A stretch of 14,234 bases of DNA from NCBI GenBank assembly GCA_045655245.1, contig JAZOOX010000001.1:1-14234 (forward strand). The letters run 5' to 3'. Under the pieces are notes generated by a model. It worked only from the letters and a program-made list of their open reading frames with translations, searched no databases and was not told the origin of the DNA. Below, piece by piece: positions 7,398 to 14,234 of this stretch (positions are counted from its first letter, which is position 1; every line of letters starts with the position of its first letter). A program made the translations under genes and the position numbers. Origin of the DNA: RGIG8785 sp045655245. GTDB lineage: Bacteria > Bacillota > Clostridia > RGIG8785.

Positions 7398-9662
7398 ATG
7401 AAAAAATCGATTCGTTTAATCAGCCTCCTTATGGCACTTGTAATGGTCTTTTCCCTGACCGCTGTTGTTTATGCGGACCCCGCTGAAGAGACCGAAGCGC
7501 CTCAGGTGGTCAGCAACGCCGTTGGCACCATTGACAATCCCGATGCAAAGATTTACTCGGTCGAAGAGGATTACGAACTGGTCTGCGAAAACGCAAACCT
7601 GGCACTCTACCTCAACGAAGAAAATGCCGACTTTGCTATTGTGGAAAAGTCCAGTGGACACATCTGGTACAGCAATCCTCCTGCCCGTGAATTGGACGGT
7701 GCTGCAGGTGCTGCAAAGATGGAACTGCAGTCCCAGATGATCATCTCAACCCTGAGCAACAAGGACATTTATGAAACGCCTAACAGTTTTACCGGTTCGG
7801 TGAAAGGCGGCGATTTCAAAATTAAGAAAACCGCAAACGGTTTCCGCATCAGCTATGACTTTGAAAAGTACTACGTTATCGTTCCCATGGATGTTACCCT
7901 GGGCGAAAACTTCGTTGAAGTAAGCGTCCCTGTTGAAGAGGTGGAGTCCACCGGTAACGAAAAGCGCAACTCCACGCTGATGTCGGTTTCGCTCCTGCCC
8001 TTCTTTGGCGCAGGCTCTTCCGAAGACGAGGGATATTTCCTGCTTCCCGACGGCGCAGGCTCCCTGCTTCGCTTTAACAACAAGAAGAACAATTACGATA
8101 TGTACCTCCAGGACATCTACGGTGCTGACCAGAACTATGTTCAGGACATTTACCGTTTGGTTCAGGAAGAGGCATCCCTGCCGATCTACGGTATCAAGAA
8201 AAACGACCAGGCGATCCTGGCTGTTATTACCGAAGGCGCAGGCGTAGCACGTGTGAACGCTTACCCCAACGGCAAGCGTACCAGTTATGCCAACGTCTAT
8301 CCCGAATTCACCATTCGCGGCAGTGACTCGCTCTACTTAAATCAGGTAGACGTCAAGGTTTATCACAAGGATGCTCCCATGGCGAAAAATCTGACCGTTC
8401 GTTTCTACCCCGTAGATGCAGAACAGCCGGACTACTCGGGTATGGCAAAGACCTACCGTCAGCACTTGATCAAAGAACAAGGCCTTAAGAAACAGGAAAA
8501 AGTTTCTTCTTCTGCTTTTGTACTGAATCTGCTGGGCGCTACCAACCGCGTCGAGTACCCCTTGGGTATCAGTTGGACGGTAACCAAGCCCTTTACCACT
8601 TACACACAGGCAATTGAAATTGCTGAAGCATTAAAAGAAAAAGGCGTCAACGACATCGTTATTTCTTATGACAATGCTTTAAAGGGCGACATTGATGAGA
8701 AACGTACCAACGGTCCGAAACTGGAACGTGCTTTGGGTGGTAAGAGCGGCTTTAAGAAGCTGAAGAAGTACGCTGAAGAGAACGGCATTGAGCTGTTTAT
8801 GAACGCGGAGTTGGTTCGTCATCATGACACCGGCATTTCCCAGATCTTCAACGGCGTCAAGACCCTCTTCAACGCTCCCGTTATCCGTTATACTTATCTG
8901 CTTTCGACTCAGCATCAGGATACCGGCGGACCCCGCTGGACTTTCATGAAGGCTTCTAAGCTGATCCCCTTCATGAACAAGTACCTGACTGCCACCGTCA
9001 AAAAAGGTCTGGTTGAGGGCTTAGGTCTTAAGAGCTTCTCCAACAACCTTTACACCGACTACAGCGAAGATTTCAGCCGCGATGATTTGATCGCCGCTTT
9101 CAAAGAAGTCTTGAGTCAAGGCGATGACCTGAAGTACGGCATCCTGAGCGACCGTGCTTCGGACTATGTTATTCCCTATTCTTCGATTATCACCAGCGTT
9201 CCCACCGGTTCTTCCGGCTTCGACGTTTGTGACGAATCTGTTCCCTTCTATCAAATGGTCTTAAAGGGTTATGTTCCTTTCAGCGTAGAAGCACTGAATC
9301 AGAACGCTTCCCCCAATGAACAGATGCTCCGTGCCCTCGAAACCGGTGCAATGATCCAGTACTCTTGGGCATACGATAACATTGACGTCTTAAAGACCAC
9401 CGACCTGAACAACTACTTTAGTTTGGACTATCGGATGTGGTTGGATCAGGCGGCAGAGAACTACGACAAGTTTAGAGACGTAGCAAGAGCGGTTGCTGAT
9501 TCCACCATCGACAAGCACTATGCTTATGCTGACAACGTTTATGTCACCGTCTACGAGAACGGCGTGGGTGTTGTTGTCAACTACAACGACGAGCCTGCAA
9601 CCTTCTTGGATTTGGAAATTCCTGCAAAAGGCTACGTTTTACTGGAAGGAGGGGTTGAATAA
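7398..9662 (+). CDS. Secreted DUF5696-type protein, glycosidase-like fold
   Basis: This 754-residue exported protein has a signal peptide (1-26, cut after VYA) and no lipobox or sortase signal. The segment ELVCENANLALYLNEENADF (60-79), followed by SSGHIWYSNP, is what I associate with DUF5696 proteins that accompany sugar ABC transporters in Clostridia and Paenibacillus. Residues about 110-370 look like a beta-sandwich (YFLLPDGAGSLLRF at 213-226). Residues about 375-690 alternate strand and helix like a TIM barrel, with IVISYDNALKGDID (420-433), GIELFMNAEL (463-472) and LYTDYSED (551-558) as candidate active-site strand ends. A small beta domain (713-752) closes the protein, as in many glycoside hydrolases. 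AAGGAGGGGGAG precedes the ATG. The stop overlaps the next start (TAATG). It may be a catalytic or glycan-binding partner of the importer; activity has not been inferred from confirmed catalytic residues. Confidence 0.75.
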   Translation: MKKSIRLISLLMALVMVFSLTAVVYADPAEETEAPQVVSNAVGTIDNPDAKIYSVEEDYELVCENANLALYLNEENADFAIVEKSSGHIWYSNPPARELDGAAGAAKMELQSQMIISTLSNKDIYETPNSFTGSVKGGDFKIKKTANGFRISYDFEKYYVIVPMDVTLGENFVEVSVPVEEVESTGNEKRNSTLMSVSLLPFFGAGSSEDEGYFLLPDGAGSLLRFNNKKNNYDMYLQDIYGADQNYVQDIYRLVQEEASLPIYGIKKNDQAILAVITEGAGVARVNAYPNGKRTSYANVYPEFTIRGSDSLYLNQVDVKVYHKDAPMAKNLTVRFYPVDAEQPDYSGMAKTYRQHLIKEQGLKKQEKVSSSAFVLNLLGATNRVEYPLGISWTVTKPFTTYTQAIEIAEALKEKGVNDIVISYDNALKGDIDEKRTNGPKLERALGGKSGFKKLKKYAEENGIELFMNAELVRHHDTGISQIFNGVKTLFNAPVIRYTYLLSTQHQDTGGPRWTFMKASKLIPFMNKYLTATVKKGLVEGLGLKSFSNNLYTDYSEDFSRDDLIAAFKEVLSQGDDLKYGILSDRASDYVIPYSSIITSVPTGSSGFDVCDESVPFYQMVLKGYVPFSVEALNQNASPNEQMLRALETGAMIQYSWAYDNIDVLKTTDLNNYFSLDYRMWLDQAAENYDKFRDVARAVADSTIDKHYAYADNVYVTVYENGVGVVVNYNDEPATFLDLEIPAKGYVLLEGGVE

Positions 9663-10588
9663 TGAGTCAACAAGCAACGCCTGCTGTAAGCAACTTGAAA
9701 AAAAGCAAGAAGCTGTCCTACGAGCGTAAAAAGGGCCTTTACGGCTATATGTTTTTAGGCTTTTGGCTGGTTGGTATCGTGTTCTTCTTCCTTCGTCCCT
9801 TGCTCCAGTCCTTCTGGCTTGCATTTAACGACGTGCGTTTCGTCGCCGGTGAAATGACCACCACCTGGGCAGGAATTGATAACTTCCGCAGAGCCTTTGT
9901 AGAAGATACCGATTTCCTTCCCGCACTGGTTGACTCGCTGACCAATATGGCATATCAGGTTCCCCTGATTGTTATCTTCAGTATGTTCGTCGCTACTGTT
10001 TTAAACCAGGAATTCCGTGGCAAGGCAACCTTCCGTTCCATCTTCTTCCTGCCCGTTATCGTTTCTTCCGGTGCGGTTTTGACCATCCTGAAGATGCAGT
10101 CCGCAGGGGACATCGTTGACGGCAGCAGCTCCTCGGTTATGTTCGAGGCGGCTTCGGTTCGGGACCTGCTCTTAAACTACGGAATGGCGAGCGGTATCGT
10201 TACTTTTATCATGGACATTGTAAACGGCATTTTCGACCTGCTTTGGAAATCGGGTATCCAGATTGTCCTTTACATTGCGGCATTGAAGGGCATTGCTCCT
10301 TCGCTGTATGAAGCATCGTCCATGGAAGGTGCAACCAAGTGGGAATCTTTCTGGAAGATCACCTTCCCGATGACCACTCCGATCTTGTTCACCAACCTGA
10401 TCTACACCATTATCGACACCTTTAACGACACGTCGAACCCGGTTATCAAGTACATTTCTGACGTTTCCGCAAAATTGGATATGGGCTACAGTGCAACCCT
10501 TTCGGCAACCTACACACTGCTCGTTCTGCTGATTATCGGTATCGTCTTTAAGCTCTTGAACAAGCACGTGTTCTATATGGTAGACTAA
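9662..10588 (+). CDS. Sugar ABC transporter permease, MalF/UgpA type (pair 2)
   Basis: This 308-residue membrane protein belongs to a second permease pair. Six membrane helices are likely. The first spans about 28-52, the segment NMAYQVPLIVIFSMFVATVL covers 95-114, and IFFLPVIVSSGAVLTIL covers 127-143. The EAA loop is at 216-238 (YEASSMEGA and a closing TFPM). It is quite unlike the first MalF-type permease in the operon, so it is not a recent duplicate. The external region between helices 3 and 4 (about 144-190) is long and serine-rich (DGSSSS). AAGGAGGGG inside the end of the previous gene drives its ATG, and the TAATG overlap points to translational coupling with the DUF5696 gene. Confidence 0.9.
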   Translation: MSQQATPAVSNLKKSKKLSYERKKGLYGYMFLGFWLVGIVFFFLRPLLQSFWLAFNDVRFVAGEMTTTWAGIDNFRRAFVEDTDFLPALVDSLTNMAYQVPLIVIFSMFVATVLNQEFRGKATFRSIFFLPVIVSSGAVLTILKMQSAGDIVDGSSSSVMFEAASVRDLLLNYGMASGIVTFIMDIVNGIFDLLWKSGIQIVLYIAALKGIAPSLYEASSMEGATKWESFWKITFPMTTPILFTNLIYTIIDTFNDTSNPVIKYISDVSAKLDMGYSATLSATYTLLVLLIIGIVFKLLNKHVFYMVD

Positions 10589-10605
10589 GGAAAGGAGGAA
10601 TCGCT

Positions 10606-11634
10606 ATGAATCAGAAAATTGATATGCAGTGGGCAGACAATGTGGTTACCTACCTGAAAGAAAAAGTTTTCACCAAAAAGCGCGTCAACAATACGCGTAA
10701 CTGGATTTGGGCGCTCTTCCGCTTTTTCCTTTTGTTTGGTCTGAGCGTGGTTATTCTTTATCCGCTGTTGAATATGTTCACCATGGCAATCCGCCCGGTA
10801 GAAGAAATTTCCGACCCGCTGGTTGTATGGATTCCCCGTTCCTTGACCTTCGAGAACATCGTTCAGGCGTGGAAAATCGGTGACGGCTTCCCCATCTGCT
10901 TCAGTACCTCTGTAATTCTGTCGCTGTTGGGTTCGCTCTTGTCCATTCTTTCTTGTTCCCTGGCAGGATATGGTTTTGCCCGTTTTAAGTTCAAGGGCCG
11001 TGAAGTGCTCTTTGCGCTGGTTTTGGCTACCATCATTGTTCCGCCTCAGGTTTATCTGGTTTCCCAATACTTGGATTTCTATGAGTTTGACTTCTTCTTT
11101 ATCGGGTCAATTATAGAAGGTATCGGCAAACTCTTTGGCGGCGACATCAACGCAAGCATCAACCTGATTGACAACTATATGACCTTGTTCTTACCCGCCC
11201 TCTTTGGTATGGGTATTCGTGCCGGACTTTATATCTACATCTTCCGTCAGTTCTTCCGCGGTATGCCGAAAGAATTGGAAGATGCGGCATATATCGACGG
11301 TTGCGGTCCGATCAAGACCTTCCTGCAGGTTATGGCTCCCAACGCATCCTCTGCATTTTTGACCGTTTTCCTGTTTGCCTTCGTATGGTACTGGAACGAC
11401 TACGTTTATATTGCAATGTTCATGAACCGTGTTACCACCGTAACCGCTCAATTACTCCGCGGCAGTAATTACGAAATGTGGAACATCGGCGCCGGCGCCT
11501 CTATCGACCATCATAAGCACAGTGTTTGGACTCAGGCATTGTGTCTGATGGGTATTGCTCCTTTGATTATTATGTACGCTTTCTTACAGCGTTACTTTAT
11601 CGAGAGCGTAGACCGCACCGGTATTGTAGGTTAA
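10606..11634 (+). CDS. Carbohydrate ABC transporter permease, MalG/UgpE type (pair 2)
   Basis: This is the 342-residue partner of the preceding permease and the last gene of the operon, with GGAAAGGAGG upstream of the ATG. The EAA loop is at about 224-246 (LEDAAYIDGCG and a closing MAP), and the tail RYFIESVDRTGIVG is typical of the MalG side. It is longer than the usual 270-300 residues because of about 30 extra residues at 158-192, between helices that normally follow each other closely; this segment probably faces outside. A histidine cluster DHHKH (301-305) lies just before the last helix, also on the predicted outer side. No ATPase gene follows; transcription ends at two hairpins directly downstream. 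Confidence 0.9.
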   Translation: MNQKIDMQWADNVVTYLKEKVFTKKRVNNTRNWIWALFRFFLLFGLSVVILYPLLNMFTMAIRPVEEISDPLVVWIPRSLTFENIVQAWKIGDGFPICFSTSVILSLLGSLLSILSCSLAGYGFARFKFKGREVLFALVLATIIVPPQVYLVSQYLDFYEFDFFFIGSIIEGIGKLFGGDINASINLIDNYMTLFLPALFGMGIRAGLYIYIFRQFFRGMPKELEDAAYIDGCGPIKTFLQVMAPNASSAFLTVFLFAFVWYWNDYVYIAMFMNRVTTVTAQLLRGSNYEMWNIGAGASIDHHKHSVWTQALCLMGIAPLIIMYAFLQRYFIESVDRTGIVG

Positions 11635-11638
11635 AACG

Positions 11639-11669
11639 AAAAGAGCAACCAAAAGGTTGCTCTTTTTTT
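11639..11669 (+). terminator. Intrinsic terminator of the ABC-transport operon
   Basis: AAAAGAGCAACC (11639-11650) pairs perfectly with GGTTGCTCTTTT (11655-11666) around an AAAA loop, and the T-run continues to 11669. It lies 4 bases after the stop codon of the last permease. Confidence 0.93.
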
Positions 11670-11672
11670 ACC

Positions 11673-11700
11673 AAAAGGGGACTCTTTGGAGTCCTCTTTT
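11673..11700 (+). terminator. Second, tandem terminator hairpin
   Basis: AAAAGGGGACTC (11673-11684) pairs with GAGTCCTCTTTT (11689-11700) around the loop TTTG, with one G-U pair and otherwise complete pairing. More T-rich sequence follows. Together with the first hairpin it would isolate the downstream unit from read-through. Confidence 0.75.
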
Positions 11701-11755
11701 ACTTTTTCATCAGATCCTGTCATAAAGAAGAAATGTCAAGTGATTTTAACTGGGC

Positions 11756-11772
11756 TGTAATACGGTTGTAAC
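11756..11772 (+). promoter_or_regulatory. Putative WalR (YycF) binding box
   Basis: TGTAAT (11756-11761), five bases, and TGTAAC (11767-11772) match the published WalR consensus TGTWAH-N5-TGTWAH at every position. The box is centred about 36 bases before the predicted transcription start and overlaps the weak -35, the usual place for an activator that supplements polymerase contact. The genes it would control are YycH- and YycI-like, the known partners of the WalK kinase, which strengthens the call. Confidence 0.65.
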
Positions 11773-11793
11773 ATTGATTCGTTATAATATAAT
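11766..11793 (+). promoter_or_regulatory. Promoter of the small secreted protein-yycH-yycI unit
   Basis: TTGTAA (11766-11771) is a weak -35 (four of six matches), and TATAAT (11788-11793) is a perfect -10 after a 16-base spacer. A second TATAAT at 11783-11788 overlaps it, so the exact start is uncertain (about 11795-11800). A poor -35 with an ideal -10 fits dependence on the overlapping WalR-like box. Confidence 0.6.
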
Positions 11794-11820
11794 TGAGATA
11801 AAATAGGAAGGAGTATCTGT

Positions 11821-12273
11821 ATGCGAAAACTGTCCCTGGCCGTTGCCGTCGTTTTTCTGCTGAGCGTACTGTTGGGTACGTCTGTTTTCGCTGCGCCCGA
11901 AACCCTTCCTGCCGATACGCTGCCGATTTTAAACACGGCCTTTACCATTACCAATCCCAATGCCCAGACCGCTTCTACGACAGACGGGTACTATACCGTT
12001 ACGGGTTACGGCAATCAGGGGACTAAGCTGACCTTCTATGCACTGTCTGTTTTCGGTGGGTACCAACAGATTATGCAGAATGGCATTCCCGTTACTTGGA
12101 CCATCGGTGCATCCCGTCTCTTTGCCCAGCGCATCCCCTTGCGCGGCGGTCGTAACGCTGTGCTGGTTGTTGCCGAGTCGGGAGACCGGATTACACAGAT
12201 TAATGTATTGCAGATTACCAAAGTTGTCCAAAACACCGCAAGTCGTTTTTTGGGTTTTGGACTGTTCCGATAA
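11821..12273 (+). CDS. Small secreted beta-sandwich protein, function unknown
   Basis: I do not recognise this 150-residue protein by name. It has a clear signal peptide (1-24, cut after VFA) and no lipobox or cell-wall anchor. The mature part of about 126 residues contains short alternating strands: GYYTVTGYGNQGTKLTFYAL (56-75), then TWTIGASRLF, RIPLRGGRNAVLVVAES and ITQINVLQITKV. The late pattern, hydrophobic-xx-L-x-x-G-x-N-x-hydrophobic, resembles bacterial Ig-like or fibronectin-type domains found on cell-surface proteins. AAGGAG at 11808-11813 gives a well-spaced start. It is the first gene behind a WalR-like box and 13 bases ahead of the YycH-like gene, so a role in cell-wall sensing or remodelling is a reasonable inference. 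Confidence 0.75.
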   Translation: MRKLSLAVAVVFLLSVLLGTSVFAAPETLPADTLPILNTAFTITNPNAQTASTTDGYYTVTGYGNQGTKLTFYALSVFGGYQQIMQNGIPVTWTIGASRLFAQRIPLRGGRNAVLVVAESGDRITQINVLQITKVVQNTASRFLGFGLFR

Positions 12274-12286
12274 GTGAGGCGTTGAA

Positions 12287-13642
12287 ATGAGCAGAGGCCG
12301 CGTTAAAACGATTCTTTTGGTGTTGTTGGTCGTTTGCTGTTTTCTTTTTGCTGCACAAAACTGGTTTGGAGAAGGACTCTGGCCCCAAGGTCAGACCCCT
12401 TTTTCTAATGCCGGTTTTTTTTCGTTTATAGGAGAATTATTAGCGGGTGACGGTGATCAGCCCGTGTTGTCGGCATATTCCGCCCTCGGTGACCCCGAAT
12501 GGATCGTTGTCAACCGCCAGGGCAGTCAGAAAGAAGTCTATTTCAGCGCAGATGCTCCCTATGCCGAACTGAATACGCTGGGGGATGCGTTGCTTTCTGC
12601 CTTGTTTGCAGGGGATAGTGTGCCTGTGGCCGCTCCCATCGAAGGCGGGGTGGAAGAGTACCGCGGAATGCTTCGCACTCAATCCCTTTGTTTGCATTAC
12701 CGTACCCCTATGCCTGTGGATTTGTTAGGTCGGGTTTTGTCCCTGCCGAAAGCGTCGTTGGAGGGGATCCAGACCGTCCGCGACCTGCTCTTTTTACCCA
12801 GCGAAAACTCTGCTTCGATGTGTACGCTGGCAGTGATTGACGCCAAGACCGAGGCGGCAATGACCTTCCGCTTCCCCTTTGATCCCGAGCGGTTGCGTAC
12901 TGCCATCTCCCGCACCACCCGAGAGGACTCTTACCTGACCTATGCCTTTGAAATTAACCTGGGACAGGAGGACACCGCCGTTCCGTTGGCACCCATGACC
13001 GCTATCTCTTTGGATACGGTAGAGACCCCTGTGCTGGCGGCATCTTCCGAAACCGCACCATTAGCCGAGAAAATATTGCCCTTGTTTGGCTATAACCCCA
13101 ACACCCCCAAACGCTATACCGAGGCGGACGACAGCCAGGTCTTTTTAGACCGCACAAGCAGTCTGCGAATTGCCTCGGGCGGGGGTGTGGAATACCAAAG
13201 CGATACCGATACCAACGGCCTGCGTTTAGGGGAAAGCACCGAGGCGTATGCGCTCTTACAGGAGCTCTTGAATCTGGCAGAACGCATCGACCGCGCTGCC
13301 TTTAACGACGTCAACGAGGCGCAGCTTTATATCACCTCCGATCTGACCGATTTGTCGGTTATCACCATGGACTATGTTTACGGTGGGCGTTTGATTTTGA
13401 TGGATGACGGCCATGCCGTTACTGCCAAATTGTCGGCAGGACAACTGACCGAGTACCGCCAGACCCTTCGCAATTACCGAAAAACGGCGGAAGTTTCGGT
13501 GGCTTCCGATGTGCTCAGTGCCATTGATACGCTTTTGGAAAACGTACCCGCTCAATCGGTTACGACTCCGATGGACTTGCGGCTTTTGTACCGCGACCGT
13601 CAGAACGCTGACCTTGTTACCGCGGGATGGGAGGTGCAGTAA
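12287..13642 (+). CDS. yycH: YycH-like two-component regulator accessory protein
   Basis: This 451-residue protein has a short basic N-terminus with KTILLVLLVVCCFLFAAQNW (7-26), a single membrane helix ending in a short aromatic motif, then an extracytoplasmic domain of about 420 residues. That layout, the length (B. subtilis YycH has about 455 residues) and the following YycI-like gene support the YycH family. In bacilli YycH and YycI form a membrane complex that modulates the WalK sensor kinase, which controls cell-wall turnover. Sequence similarity in the external part is weak by eye, so the name rests largely on topology and context. The Shine-Dalgarno (GTGAGG) is weak, and the stop overlaps the next start by one base (TAATG). 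Confidence 0.6.
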   Translation: MSRGRVKTILLVLLVVCCFLFAAQNWFGEGLWPQGQTPFSNAGFFSFIGELLAGDGDQPVLSAYSALGDPEWIVVNRQGSQKEVYFSADAPYAELNTLGDALLSALFAGDSVPVAAPIEGGVEEYRGMLRTQSLCLHYRTPMPVDLLGRVLSLPKASLEGIQTVRDLLFLPSENSASMCTLAVIDAKTEAAMTFRFPFDPERLRTAISRTTREDSYLTYAFEINLGQEDTAVPLAPMTAISLDTVETPVLAASSETAPLAEKILPLFGYNPNTPKRYTEADDSQVFLDRTSSLRIASGGGVEYQSDTDTNGLRLGESTEAYALLQELLNLAERIDRAAFNDVNEAQLYITSDLTDLSVITMDYVYGGRLILMDDGHAVTAKLSAGQLTEYRQTLRNYRKTAEVSVASDVLSAIDTLLENVPAQSVTTPMDLRLLYRDRQNADLVTAGWEVQ

Positions 13643-14234
13643 TGCTCTGGTCAAGAGTAAAAACCGCTTTTATCATTATCTTCCTACTGATCGACGCCGC
13701 TTTTTTGGCGCTGATGGGCATTACCTCGGCAGAAAGCGGGCTCTCTCCCGATGAGTTGACCGAAATCGTTGCCCTTTGTGACCGCTACGGAATCGCCGTT
13801 GAGGCAAGTGTTATCCCCACCAAGGTCACTCGTCTTCCTGTGATGGAATCGCGGTTTTTGAACCAAAACGACCTGCCTGCAGAACTCCGCTCCGCCTTCT
13901 TTTTTGACGAGGATGGAAGATTCACCTATCAAAATCCCGCCTCCGACCTTTTAAAATCCCCGCCCGAGGATAAAAAAACCGCCCGTCGACTGGTACTCGA
14001 TGCATTAAAGTCCTGGGGGATTGACACGGCAGGGGCAACCGTTACCGTTACGGGAGACATTACCGCCCGAGCGGACTTTTCCTATCAGAGCCGCAAGGTG
14101 TTTGGTGTCAACATCGATTTTGTCCTTTGTGAAAACGGCGTTTTATCTGCTGAAGGGAGTTGGCTCTGCGACATTACCGTTACCCAGGGTGCCGAGACGG
14201 TGGCAGATGCACCTACCGTTTTGTCAGAATTGGT
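13642..14234 (+). CDS. yycI: YycI-like two-component regulator accessory protein (partial, 3' end outside window)
   Basis: The reading frame opens at the ATG overlapping the previous stop (TAATG) and runs uninterrupted to the window end, giving 197 residues. The N-terminus MLWSRVKTAFIIIFLLIDAA is very typical of YycI, in which an MxWSxxKT motif leads into one membrane helix. Later, FSYQSRKVFGVNIDF (about 147-161) followed by a SAEGSWL segment resembles the beta-rich YycI domain with its repeated Y-x-Q and xGxW elements. B. subtilis YycI is about 280 residues, so roughly 80 residues are missing here. GGGAGGTG at 13629-13636 is the ribosome binding site. A metallo-hydrolase (yycJ/walJ) or HtrA-type protease gene would be the expected next neighbour. 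Confidence 0.75.
   Translation, partial: MLWSRVKTAFIIIFLLIDAAFLALMGITSAESGLSPDELTEIVALCDRYGIAVEASVIPTKVTRLPVMESRFLNQNDLPAELRSAFFFDEDGRFTYQNPASDLLKSPPEDKKTARRLVLDALKSWGIDTAGATVTVTGDITARADFSYQSRKVFGVNIDFVLCENGVLSAEGSWLCDITVTQGAETVADAPTVLSEL

Noticed and set aside
10585..11067. 160-codon reverse frame over the last permease
   Set aside because: It is antisense to a permease with intact family motifs; the composition (rich in Q, N, R) is that of a shadow frame.
379..11634. Search for an ATPase gene (Walker A GxxGxGKS/T, LSGGQ) within the operon
   Set aside because: No such motif occurs in any of the eight proteins; the ATPase must be encoded elsewhere.
13256..13654. 132-codon reverse frame over the YycH-like gene
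   Set aside because: It has no promoter or ribosome binding site and no family resemblance, and it lies opposite a gene with consistent topology and coupling.
1..14234. CRISPR arrays, tRNA or rRNA genes, insertion sequences
   Set aside because: No regularly spaced repeats, cloverleaf sequences, ribosomal signatures, transposase genes or terminal inverted repeats were seen.

Overview
The window (about 50% GC in the genes, AT-rich between them) looks like the chromosome of an endospore-forming, anaerobic-type Firmicute, probably class Clostridia (Oscillospiraceae or a relative). The grounds are strong purine-rich Shine-Dalgarno sequences (AAGGAGG type), sigma-A-like promoters, Gram-positive signal peptides, the C-terminal end of a BofA-like sporulation protein at the left edge, and YycH/YycI-like proteins at the right edge. 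All real genes lie on the + strand.

Left edge (1-378): the last 43 codons of a BofA-family protein (pro-sigma-K processing inhibitor) end at 134, followed by a weak hairpin and an AT-rich intergenic region. This region carries a near-consensus promoter (TTGACA-N17-TAGAAT, 302-330) and an inverted repeat over the -10/start region that could be an operator.

Main operon (379-11634, closed by two hairpin terminators at 11639-11700): eight tightly packed genes. In order they are a very large secreted solute-binding protein with two N-terminal carbohydrate-binding-like beta modules; a MalF/UgpA-type and a MalG/UgpE-type permease; a secreted, membrane-anchored NHL-propeller plus TPR protein; a Yip1-family membrane protein; a large secreted DUF5696 protein with a glycosidase-like barrel; and a second MalF/MalG-type permease pair. 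No ATPase is encoded, so both permease pairs probably use a shared MsmX/UgpC-type ATPase from elsewhere. The gene set suggests capture, possible surface processing and import of a complex glycan or glycoconjugate. The substrate cannot be read from the sequence, and the combination appears functionally undescribed.

Right part (11701-14234): a second transcription unit starts with a textbook WalR (YycF) box, TGTAAT-N5-TGTAAC, overlapping the -35 of a promoter. It encodes a small secreted beta-sandwich protein, a YycH-like protein and a YycI-like protein (cut by the window end). YycH and YycI control the WalK sensor kinase in bacilli, so the box suggests that this organism's cell-wall stress regulator feeds back on its own accessory proteins, here physically separated from walRK at least on the upstream side.
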